From: Cellulosimicrobium terreum
GTDB lineage: Bacteria > Actinomycetota > Actinomycetes > Actinomycetales > Cellulomonadaceae
DNA: 64,000 nt
Direction of reading: 5' to 3'
NCBI GenBank assembly: GCA_014803435.1
Contig: JACYFD010000002.1
Span: 310,001-374,000, forward strand
Both the position numbers and the translations under genes were made by a program. Below are positions 15,692-22,957 of the stretch, piece after piece. The number at the start of each line of letters is the position of its first letter. Position 1 is the first letter of the stretch. The notes under the pieces were generated by a model. That model saw nothing but the letters and a program-made list of their open reading frames with translations. It made no database searches and was not told the origin of the DNA.

Positions 15692-17488
15692 TCAGGGCCG
15701 CGGCACGTTGCGCAGGTTGGCCCGTGCCATGGACACGACCTCGCCCATGCCGCCGCCGAGGATCTCCTTGCTCATCGCGGCGGCGAAGCCGCGGACCTGG
15801 CCCGCGGTGATGTTCGGCGGGATGGACAGCGCGCGGGGATCGGTGACGACGTCGACGAGCGCCGGGCCGGGGCGCCGGAACGCGTCCTCGAGCGCGCTGC
15901 GCACGTCCTTCGGCTTCTCGACCCGCACCGCGTGGATGCCGATCGCCGCCGCGACGGCCGCGTAGTCGACCTTCGGGGACTCGGTGCCGAACATGGGCAG
16001 CCCGTCGACGAGCATCTCGAGGCGCACCATGCCGAGGCTCGCGTTGTCGAACAGCACGACCTTGACCGGCAGGTCGTAGTGCTTGAGCGTGACGAGCTCG
16101 CCCAGGAGCATCGACAGGCCGCCGTCGCCCGACATGGCGACGACCTGACGGGAGGGGTCGGCGGCCGCGGCGCCGATCGCGTGCGGCAGCGCGTTCGCCA
16201 TGGACCCGTGCAGGAACGAGCCGATGACACGTCGCCTCCCGTTGGGCGTGATGTACCGCGAGGCCCAGACGTTGCACATGCCGGTGTCGACGGTGAAGAC
16301 GGCGTCGTCCGCAGCCACCTGGTCGAGGACGTCGGCGACGTACTCCGGGTGGATCGGCGTCGTGCGCTCGACCTTCTTCGTGTACGCCCCGACGACGCCG
16401 TTCATCGCCTTCTCGTGCTTGGCCACCATCTTGTCGAGGAAGGTGCGCGAGCGTGCCTTCTTCACCAGCGGGAGCAGCGCGCGCACGGTCTCGCCCGCGT
16501 CGCCGACGACCGCGAGGTCCAGCCGGGTGCGGCGGCCGAGGCGTGCGGGCTCGACGTCGATCTGCGCGGTGCGCACGGAGGAGGGCAGGAACTGGTCGTA
16601 CGGGAAGTCGGTGCCGAGCAGGATCAGGAGGTCGCAGTCGTGCATGGCGTCGAAGCAGGCGCCGTAGCCGAGCAGTCCGGACATGCCGACGTCGAACGGG
16701 TTGTCGTACTGGATCCACTCCTTGCCGCGCAGCGAGTGGCCGACGGGAGCCGCGATCTTGTCGGCGAGCGCGAGCACGTCGTCGTGCGCGCCCCGGACGC
16801 CGACGCCGGCGAAGATCGTGACCTTCTTCGCCGCGTCGATCGCGTCGGCGAGCTGCTGGACCGCGGTGGTGTCCGGCACGACGCGGGGCTTCGCGGGCCG
16901 GCACGCGACGTCCGGCACCGCCGCGGGGGCGTCGAGGTCCGCGACGTCTCCGGGCAGCGTGAGCACCGAGACGCCCGGTCCGCCGAACGCGTGGTGGATC
17001 GCCGAGTTGATGACGCGCGGCGCCTGCTCCGCGGAGGAGATCATCTCCGAGTAGACGGAGCACTCGACGAACAGCCGGTCCGGGTGCGTCTCCTGGAAGA
17101 ACCCGGTGCCGATCTGCGGGCTCGGGATGTGGCTCGCGATGGCGAGGACCGGGACGCGCGAGCGGTTCGCGTCGTACAGGCCGTTGATGAGGTGCAGGTT
17201 GCCGGGCCCGCAGGACCCTGCGCACACCGCGAGCTCGCCCGTGACCTCCGCCTCGGCCGCCGCCGCGAACGCGGCGGCCTCCTCGTGCCGGACGTGCACC
17301 CACTCGATGCCCTTGCCGGCGTTCTCGCCCGTGTTGGAGCGGTGCACGGCGTCGACGACCGGGTTGAGGCTGTCGCCGACGATCCCGTAGATGCGCCGCA
17401 CCCCCGCCTCGATGAGCTGGGCGACCAGCAGGTCCGCGACCGTGCGGTCGCGCTTGTCCTGGGGCGGGCGGCCGATTCCGAACGGCAT
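15692..17488 (-). CDS. poxB: Pyruvate dehydrogenase (quinone) / pyruvate oxidase
   Basis: The 598-residue ThDP enzyme has the PoxB layout: N-terminal PYR domain (VADLLVAQLIEAGVRRIYGIVGDSLN; catalytic Glu in VRHEEAAAFAAA), central FAD domain, and C-terminal PP domain with the ThDP motif GDGGLSMLLGELVTLKHYDLP. It oxidises pyruvate to acetate and CO2, passing electrons to quinone at the membrane. The ATG at 17488 has a TGGAGG site 6 bases upstream; the longer frame upstream lacks one. It stands alone, separated from the next operon by a strong hairpin. Confidence 0.93.
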   Translation of the reverse strand: MPFGIGRPPQDKRDRTVADLLVAQLIEAGVRRIYGIVGDSLNPVVDAVHRSNTGENAGKGIEWVHVRHEEAAAFAAAAEAEVTGELAVCAGSCGPGNLHLINGLYDANRSRVPVLAIASHIPSPQIGTGFFQETHPDRLFVECSVYSEMISSAEQAPRVINSAIHHAFGGPGVSVLTLPGDVADLDAPAAVPDVACRPAKPRVVPDTTAVQQLADAIDAAKKVTIFAGVGVRGAHDDVLALADKIAAPVGHSLRGKEWIQYDNPFDVGMSGLLGYGACFDAMHDCDLLILLGTDFPYDQFLPSSVRTAQIDVEPARLGRRTRLDLAVVGDAGETVRALLPLVKKARSRTFLDKMVAKHEKAMNGVVGAYTKKVERTTPIHPEYVADVLDQVAADDAVFTVDTGMCNVWASRYITPNGRRRVIGSFLHGSMANALPHAIGAAAADPSRQVVAMSGDGGLSMLLGELVTLKHYDLPVKVVLFDNASLGMVRLEMLVDGLPMFGTESPKVDYAAVAAAIGIHAVRVEKPKDVRSALEDAFRRPGPALVDVVTDPRALSIPPNITAGQVRGFAAAMSKEILGGGMGEVVSMARANLRNVPRP

Positions 17489-17614
17489 GACGTACCTCCA
17501 CGGGCGGGGACGGTTCGCCCTCCATCCTGCGTCGGGCCGTCGTCGGGCGCAGAGCGAGCGCCACGCAGGCGACGTCTCGTGCGTCACGTCCCGCGGGGGC
17601 CGCATGGTGCCGAC

Positions 17615-17662
17615 CCCCGGGTTGCCGCCCGATCAAGGAGTCGATCGGACGGCAACCCGGGG
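17615..17662 (-). terminator. 20-bp hairpin terminator
   Basis: CCCCGGGTTGCCGCCCGATC pairs with its reverse complement at 19 of 20 positions around an 8-base loop. It starts 10 bp after the stop of the reductase gene on the minus strand and has no T-run. Confidence 0.7.
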
Positions 17663-17671
17663 CTCGGCAGG

Positions 17672-18718
17672 TCAGCCGAGACCGTGCGCGCGACCGCCCG
17701 CGACGAGCGCGGCCACCTCGGCCTCGGCGCGGGCGGAGAACGGCGACCGCCGGTGCTCGACGGCGCGCGCGGCGTCCTGCGCCACGAGCTCGGCGTTGAT
17801 CGTTGCGCCCGCCATGACGCCCGCGGCGGCAGACGCCCCGACCATCGCGGAGAGGTCGCTCGTGTTGCCCGCCGCCCAGACGCCGGGCAGCGCGGTCGCG
17901 CCGCGTGGGTCGGCAGGGACGAACCGGCCACCCATCGGGTGCTCCTCGAGCGTGCCGCCCAGCTGCTCGAACAGCTCGCCGCGCGCGACGAAGCGCGGCG
18001 CCACGGCGACCGCGTCGACGGGGAACGAGGTGCCGTCGGCGAGGACGACGGCGCGCAGCCCGCCGTCCGGGCCGTCGGCGTCGAGACGCGCGACCGTTCC
18101 CTCGACCACGCGCACGCCGAGTGCCGCGAGCTGCTCCCACGTGGCGTCGTCGGGCTCGGGCGCGGTGTGGAGGAAGAGCGTGACGTCGTCGCTGAGCTGG
18201 CGGAACAGCAGCACCTGGTGGACCGCGGCGGGCCCGGTGCCGAGAATGCCGATGCGCCGACCGCGGACCTCGTAGCCGTGGCAGTACGGGCAGTGGATGA
18301 CGTCGTGGCCCCAGAGCTCGCGCACCCCCGGGACGTCGGGGAGCTCGTCGACGAGGCCGGCGGCGAGCAGGACCCGGCGCGCGCGGACGGTCGTCGGCCC
18401 CTGGGCGGGGGACGCGCCCGGGGCGAGCGGTTCGACGTCGAGGACGAAGCCGTCACCCTCGCGACGCACCCGGGACACCCGGCCGGGGCGGACCTCGGCC
18501 CCGTAGGACTCGGCCTCGTGCCGGCCGGCAGCGAGCAGGTCGCGCGGCGCGATGCCCTCGCGCCCGAGCAGGTTGTGCGCGCCGGCCGCGGGCGCGTTGC
18601 GGGGCTCGCCCGCGTCGACCACGACGACGGAGCGCAGCGAGCGCCCGAGCGTCACGGCCGCGGACAGGCCCGCGGGGCCACCGCCGACGATCGCGACGTC
18701 ACAGGTGGTGGTGGTCAT
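17672..18718 (-). CDS. Thioredoxin-reductase-like FAD/NAD(P) oxidoreductase
   Basis: The 348-residue protein has an N-terminal FAD motif (VAIVGGGPAGLSAAVTLGR), the redox-active CPYCHG pair, a second nucleotide motif (IGILGTGPAAVHQ) and the C-terminal FAD contact GVWAAGNTSD. The cysteine pair is in the thioredoxin-reductase position, but no thioredoxin gene is near and the protein is longer than TrxB, so it is better called a relative. It follows the methyltransferase gene by 29 bp with its own GAGGAG site, so both are co-transcribed, and both are divergent from the XRE-cupin regulator. Confidence 0.85.
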   Translation of the reverse strand: MTTTTCDVAIVGGGPAGLSAAVTLGRSLRSVVVVDAGEPRNAPAAGAHNLLGREGIAPRDLLAAGRHEAESYGAEVRPGRVSRVRREGDGFVLDVEPLAPGASPAQGPTTVRARRVLLAAGLVDELPDVPGVRELWGHDVIHCPYCHGYEVRGRRIGILGTGPAAVHQVLLFRQLSDDVTLFLHTAPEPDDATWEQLAALGVRVVEGTVARLDADGPDGGLRAVVLADGTSFPVDAVAVAPRFVARGELFEQLGGTLEEHPMGGRFVPADPRGATALPGVWAAGNTSDLSAMVGASAAAGVMAGATINAELVAQDAARAVEHRRSPFSARAEAEVAALVAGGRAHGLG

Positions 18719-18747
18719 GGGTGTCTCCTCGGGAAAGGTGGTCGTGC

Positions 18748-19677
18748 TCAACGGGCAGGGACGGCGGCCGACGGGCGGCGGGCCGCCCAGAGGATGCGGC
18801 CGCTCCGCGCGCGCGGGCCGTCGTCCTCGCCCGTGGTCGTCGGGCCCGACGCCGTCACGCGGGGTCGGTCGAGGAAGGCGGCGATCGTGGCGGCGTCGTC
18901 GGGCGCGAGGTGGGGCGCCAGGTGGTCGCGTACGCGCTCGAGGGTCGTGCGGACCCAGAGGTCCGCGCCCGGGCCCGTCGCGGGCGGCGACTCGAGCTCG
19001 ACGCGCTCGACGAGCTCGAGACCGGCGCGCTCGAGGTACGGGGTCCAGTCGGGGTACTGGTTCCACCCGGCGTGGCTCATCGCCTCGGCGAGGCGCTCCG
19101 TGAGGCCGGGCCGACCGGCCGACTGCGGCAGGACCGGCGTCGTGCCCGTCATCTCGACCACGGCGACGAGGCCGCCCGGGGCGAGGGACGCGAAGGCGTC
19201 GCGCAGGACGCGGCCCGGGTCGGTGACGTGGTGCATCGACGCGGAGGCCCACACGACGTCGACCTCGGCGAGGTCCGGCCAGCCCGCGTCGAGGTCGGCC
19301 TCGACGGTGCGGACCCGGGCGCCGATCCCCGCCTTCTCGGCGGCGGTGCGCAGCCGGCCGAGCATCGTGGACGAGGAGTCGACGGCGACGACCTGAGCGT
19401 CGGGGAATGCCCGCGCGAGCGCGGCGGTCCCGGTCCCGGTGCCCGCGCCGAGGTCGACGACGGTCCGGACGGTCGGGGGCGCGAGGGCTGCGACGCGACC
19501 GACGACGTCGGCGAGGAGGTCGGCGAAGACCGTCGCGTCGAGGTCGAGGATCTCGGCGCAGGCGTCGTCGTCGGGGTGTGCGCCGCCGTGGTCGCTCCCG
19601 TGGGAGTGGCCGTGGGCGTGACCAGCGGAATGGTGGGGTGCGTGGCTGGAGGAGTGGCCGTGGGCGTGCGAGGTCAT
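18748..19677 (-). CDS. SAM-dependent methyltransferase with histidine-rich N-terminus
   Basis: The first 35 or so residues are packed with His (HAHGHSSSHAPHH and HGHSHGSDHGG), like metal-binding tails of zinc or nickel proteins. A class I methyltransferase domain follows: VVDLGAGTGTGTAALA (SAM-binding glycine loop), the acidic VVAVDSSSTML end of strand 2, and SASMHHVTDPGRVL. The substrate is unknown. The ATG at 19677 is preceded by TACCGT with a 6-base gap, predicting a leaderless transcript from the 47-bp divergent promoter region. It is co-directional with the thioredoxin-reductase-like gene, which suggests a shared small-molecule pathway. Confidence 0.85.
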   Translation of the reverse strand: MTSHAHGHSSSHAPHHSAGHAHGHSHGSDHGGAHPDDDACAEILDLDATVFADLLADVVGRVAALAPPTVRTVVDLGAGTGTGTAALARAFPDAQVVAVDSSSTMLGRLRTAAEKAGIGARVRTVEADLDAGWPDLAEVDVVWASASMHHVTDPGRVLRDAFASLAPGGLVAVVEMTGTTPVLPQSAGRPGLTERLAEAMSHAGWNQYPDWTPYLERAGLELVERVELESPPATGPGADLWVRTTLERVRDHLAPHLAPDDAATIAAFLDRPRVTASGPTTTGEDDGPRARSGRILWAARRPSAAVPAR

Positions 19678-19698
19678 GTGTCCACGGTAGACGCTGCA

Positions 19699-19707
19699 TG
19701 CGTCGCA
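19699..19707. promoter_or_regulatory. Possible secondary XRE operator
   Basis: TGCG-T-CGCA lies 19 bases upstream of the main operator and shares the TGCG/CGCA halves. It falls between the two divergent -10 elements. Confidence 0.4.
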
Positions 19708-19717
19708 GGCATAGAGT

Positions 19718-19734
19718 CTTGCGTATGACGCAAG
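19718..19734. promoter_or_regulatory. Operator spanning the regulator's start codon
   Basis: CTTGCGT-ATG-ACGCAAG has perfect 7-base arms and its centre is the ATG of the XRE gene. TAGAGT at 19712-19717 ends 7 bases before the ATG, so the site covers the transcription start and the first codons. This is a simple autorepression geometry. Confidence 0.7.
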
Positions 19735-20306
19735 AACCGGACTTGGACGCGGTCGTCCGCCAACGCATCCGCGGGCTGCGCCTCGCGCGCGGCTGGACCC
19801 TCGACTCGCTCGCCGCGCGGTGCTTCCTCAGCCCCTCGACCCTGAGCCGCATCGAGACCGGCGGGCGCCGCATCGCGCTCGACCAGCTCGTGCCCATCGC
19901 TCGCGCGCTCGGCACGACGCTCGACCTGCTCGTCGAGCCCGTCGACGACGAGGACGTCGTCATCCGCCCCGAGCCGAGCCGGCAGGAGGGCGTGACGATG
20001 TGGCTGCTCTCGCGCGAGCGCGCCGGGACCACCGTCGCCAAGATGCGCATCACCCCGGAGCGTCCGGTCGGCCCCAACCACCAGCGGGTCCACCCCGGGC
20101 ACGAGTGGTTCACCGTGCTCTCGGGGACCGCGTGCCTCTACCTGGGGGAGCGTCGCATCCTCGTCGAGGCCGGGCAGGCCGCAGAGTTCTCGACGATGGT
20201 GCCGCACTCGATCGGCTCGCACGGCGGGCCGGTGGAGCTCCTCACGATCTTCGACCACGACGGCGAGCGCGCCCACCTGGCCGGGCACGCGGCGTCGGGC
20301 ACCTGA
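19725..20306 (+). CDS. XRE-family regulator with C-terminal cupin
   Basis: The 193-residue protein has an N-terminal XRE helix-turn-helix (IRGLRLARGWTLDSLAARC, LSPSTLSRIETGGRRI, about residues 14-62) and a C-terminal cupin barrel (HPGHEWFTVLSGTACLYLGERR; MVPHSIGSHGGPVEL) that probably binds the effector, possibly with a metal held by the cupin His/Glu. The mRNA is predicted leaderless. A 17-bp palindrome lies over its start codon. It is divergent from the methyltransferase-reductase operon (47 bp) and is the likely controller of that operon. Confidence 0.9.
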   Translation: MTQEPDLDAVVRQRIRGLRLARGWTLDSLAARCFLSPSTLSRIETGGRRIALDQLVPIARALGTTLDLLVEPVDDEDVVIRPEPSRQEGVTMWLLSRERAGTTVAKMRITPERPVGPNHQRVHPGHEWFTVLSGTACLYLGERRILVEAGQAAEFSTMVPHSIGSHGGPVELLTIFDHDGERAHLAGHAASGT

Positions 20307-20316
20307 CGGACAACGG

Positions 20317-21567
20317 TCAGGCCGCGGGGAGGTCCTCACGGGCGGCGCCACGGCGCAGCGTGCGCATCGCCGCGAGCACGAGGACGACGGCGAGCAGGCC
20401 CGACGCCACGACGACCTCGAAGCCGGCGTGCGCGCCCTCGGTGTCGATGCGGGACCCGGCGACCGACGACCCGACCGACACCCCGATCCCGAGCGCGGTG
20501 CCCACCCACGCCAGACCCTCCGTGAGCTGGTGCGGCGCGACGAGGTTCTGCACCAGCGCGTTGCCGTTGATCAGGGTCGGCGCGATCGCGAACCCGGTGA
20601 CGAACATGACGGCCGCGAGCGCCGGCAACGACGTCACGACGAGGAACAAGGTCGTGCCGATCGCGAGCGCCACGATCCCGACGACGAACCGCCGCCACAG
20701 CGGCGACACCCAGTTCCTGGCCCCGTACAGCAGGCCCGCGACGAGCGAGCCCGCGGCGAAGATCCCGAGCACGAGCCCTGCCGCACCCTTCGAGCCGTGC
20801 TCCTCGGCGAACGCGATCGTCGAGACGTCGCTCGCCCCCAGCGCGGCCCCCATCGCGACGAACACGATGACGAGCACCACCATGCCGCTCGACCGCATCG
20901 CCGAACGGGTGCGCACACCCGGTTCGGTGGGTCGCGCGGGCGGCTCGGTCGCGCGCTGCGACAGGAACCACGTCCCGCCGACGAGCACCGCGACGAGCGG
21001 GACCACGAGGCCGGCCGCCGGTGCGACCCCCGTCGCGAGCAACGTCGCGAGCACCGGCCCGACGACGAACACCAGCTCGTCGAAGGCCGACTCGAGCGAG
21101 AACGCGGTGTGCAGCCGTCGCGGGTCGCCGAGGGCGTGGTTCCAGCGCGCGCGGGACATCGAGCCGTAGGACCCCTGGGACGCACCGGCGAGGGCCGCGA
21201 ACGCGTACAGCGTCCACTCCGGCCAGCGCATCACCGCGGCCAGCACGAGCCCGCACAGGCCGAGCCCGGTCACGGCGAGCAGGGGCAGCATGACGCGACG
21301 CTGTCCGACGCGGTCGACGAACCGGGCGATCTGGGGCGAGCAGATCGCCTGCACCACGATCAGCACCGCCGCGACCCGGCCCGCGAGGGCGTACTCGCCG
21401 TAGATGCCCTGGATCATGAGGATGGTGCCGATGCCCATCATCGACATGGGCAGCCGGGCGACGAGCGCGGCGAGCGAGAACGTCAGCGCCCCGGGGACGG
21501 CCAGGATGGCGCGGTACGGGTTGCGCGACGGCCGGGGTGACGTCCCTGAGCCTGTCGTCCCGACCAC
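20317..21567 (-). CDS. MFS transporter
   Basis: The 416-residue protein has twelve hydrophobic segments, a conserved RFVDRVGQRRVML loop between helices 2 and 3, and a central cytoplasmic loop rich in Pro/Arg. It looks like an actinobacterial 12-helix efflux carrier; substrate unknown. GTG 21567 is chosen because GGAGG precedes it and the longer start adds only a charged tail. It converges on the XRE gene with a 10-bp gap. Confidence 0.88.
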   Translation of the reverse strand: MVGTTGSGTSPRPSRNPYRAILAVPGALTFSLAALVARLPMSMMGIGTILMIQGIYGEYALAGRVAAVLIVVQAICSPQIARFVDRVGQRRVMLPLLAVTGLGLCGLVLAAVMRWPEWTLYAFAALAGASQGSYGSMSRARWNHALGDPRRLHTAFSLESAFDELVFVVGPVLATLLATGVAPAAGLVVPLVAVLVGGTWFLSQRATEPPARPTEPGVRTRSAMRSSGMVVLVIVFVAMGAALGASDVSTIAFAEEHGSKGAAGLVLGIFAAGSLVAGLLYGARNWVSPLWRRFVVGIVALAIGTTLFLVVTSLPALAAVMFVTGFAIAPTLINGNALVQNLVAPHQLTEGLAWVGTALGIGVSVGSSVAGSRIDTEGAHAGFEVVVASGLLAVVLVLAAMRTLRRGAAREDLPAA

Positions 21568-21654
21568 GGCGCCATCCTCCCACCCGGAGGTGGGTCGCGC
21601 GCCCGGCACCCCGCCGGGCTTGTCGCGAGGGCCGGGTCACGTCACGATGGCGCG

Positions 21655-21984
21655 ATGGACGACGCGACGCGCAGCACGGCTGCCGACACCACGCGAGCCG
21701 ACACCACGGTCGAGGTCGTCGACGCCGGGGACCGGTTCGAGGCCCGGACCCCGGACGGCGGGGTCGCGGGGTTCGCGGCGTACGTGCGACAGCCCGGCAC
21801 GGTGGTCTTCACGCACACGGAGGTCGACCCCGCGTACGAGGGCCAGGGTGTCGGGTCGGCGCTCGTCGCCGGTGCACTGGACCAGGTCCGGGCGGCGGGC
21901 GAGGTGATCGTCCCGCTCTGCCCGTTCGTCAAGGCGTGGGTGGGGCGGCACCCGGACTACCAGGACCTGGTCCGCGCCCCCTGA
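21655..21984 (+). CDS. Small GNAT-like acetyltransferase (YjdJ type)
   Basis: The 109-residue protein has the minimal GNAT fold of the PF14542 type: VFTHTEVDPAYEGQGVGSALVAGALDQVR followed by the VIVPLCPFVKAWVGRHPDYQDLV ending that is diagnostic for this small group. It starts at ATG 21655 with CACGAT 6 bases upstream. Substrate unknown. Divergent from the MFS gene. Confidence 0.85.
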   Translation: MDDATRSTAADTTRADTTVEVVDAGDRFEARTPDGGVAGFAAYVRQPGTVVFTHTEVDPAYEGQGVGSALVAGALDQVRAAGEVIVPLCPFVKAWVGRHPDYQDLVRAP

Positions 21985-21997
21985 CCTCGCGTGCGGG

Positions 21998-22744
21998 CTA
22001 CTCGATGGTGCCCGTGCCCTCGCCCTCGACGCGCTCGTCGTGCAGGAGCTCGCCCTCGGCGTCGACCGGGGTGTAGACGCCCTCGACGGTGAACGGGGAA
22101 CCGGCCTGGTAGGCGAAGTTGGTTCCCACCGAGTACGACTCGCCGGTGCCGAGCGTGTAGACGCCGTCCTCGTTGAACGCGTCGATGTCCAGCGCCTCGG
22201 GGTTGACGTCCATCTCCGCGTACTGGTCGTCGTCCGTGGTCGCGTCCATGCCCTGCATGTAGGGCCAGTCGTCGTAGCGCAGCGACACGTCGACGAACGA
22301 CGAGCCGAGGTCGATCGGGTCGCCCTCGTTGGTGACGACGTAGTTGACGTACACGATCTCGTCGCCCTCGGCGATGATCGGCTCGTTCGTCTCCGGGTCG
22401 ACGAAGAAGCCGGTCTCCGTCGCCTTGGCCGTGCCGACCTGGAAGACGTCCACGCGCACGTCGCCGATCGTGAACGTCGCGACCTTCTCGCCGGGCGTCG
22501 TGACCGGGCGCGCCCACGGGGCCGCGCCGTCGGCGGAGGCCTCGTCCGCCGTGTCCTCGGGGGTCTCTTCCTCGGCAGGCTCGGTCTCCTCCTCGACGGG
22601 AGCCGACTCCTCCTCCGCGGGCGCGGACGACTCGGTGGCCGGGGTCTCCTCGGGGGTGGTGTCGTCGCCGGACGAGCAGGCGGCGAGACCGAGAGCGAGG
22701 ACCGACGCGGTGGCGACGGCGGTGAGGGTGCGGGCGGGACGCAT
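21998..22744 (-). CDS. Secreted lipoprotein, acidic linker plus beta domain
   Basis: The 248-residue protein has a lipoprotein signal peptide with lipobox L-A-A-C (C23), a 50-residue Glu/Pro/Thr-rich tether, and a C-terminal immunoglobulin-like beta domain of about 160 residues (VATFTIGDVRVDVFQ; EIVYVNYVVTNEGD). The layout matches lipoproteins with a DUF4352-like domain, which sit on the outer face of the membrane. No enzymatic motif is present. Function unknown. Confidence 0.8.
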   Translation of the reverse strand: MRPARTLTAVATASVLALGLAACSSGDDTTPEETPATESSAPAEEESAPVEEETEPAEEETPEDTADEASADGAAPWARPVTTPGEKVATFTIGDVRVDVFQVGTAKATETGFFVDPETNEPIIAEGDEIVYVNYVVTNEGDPIDLGSSFVDVSLRYDDWPYMQGMDATTDDDQYAEMDVNPEALDIDAFNEDGVYTLGTGESYSVGTNFAYQAGSPFTVEGVYTPVDAEGELLHDERVEGEGTGTIE

Positions 22745-22885
22745 GGTTGTGCTCCGGTTCGTCTCAGGTGTCGGGGTCCGTGGGGACGCTAACCGATCTG
22801 CCGACACGTGCGCGATGGGGACCTGTCCCCTGAGACGGGACCTTCGGCTGTTGCGGCCGGGCCACCGGGCCGTCAGGCTTCCGGT

Positions 22886-22957
22886 GTGACCAACCTCATC
22901 GTGACCGACGTCGCCCGGCCGGGTCCCGGCCGCCACGCCACCCCGGTCCGCGCGTGA
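22886..22957 (+). CDS. Possible 23-residue leader peptide of the sdhAB operon
   Basis: GTG 22886 opens a 23-codon frame whose TGA (22955-22957) overlaps the start of sdhA by four bases. CAGGCT at 22874-22879 ends 6 bases before the GTG, the same geometry as other predicted leaderless starts here. The sdhA start itself lacks a visible ribosome-binding site. Translation of sdhA could therefore depend on re-initiation after this small frame. The peptide has no recognisable domain. Confidence 0.45.
   Translation: MTNLIVTDVARPGPGRHATPVRA

Noticed and set aside
16453-16821. Long frames opposite the pyruvate oxidase and many other genes
   Set aside because: They are antisense shadows in GC-rich DNA, dominated by Arg/Pro/Ala/Gly, without domains or start signals.
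17672-18718. Calling the flavoprotein a true thioredoxin reductase (trxB)
   Set aside because: It has the CxxC but is about 30 residues longer than TrxB and no thioredoxin is linked; a relative is the safer call.
22745-22885. Riboswitch upstream of sdhAB
   Set aside because: The stretch has no strong nested stems or known motif, and the predicted leaderless start at 22886 leaves no leader to fold.
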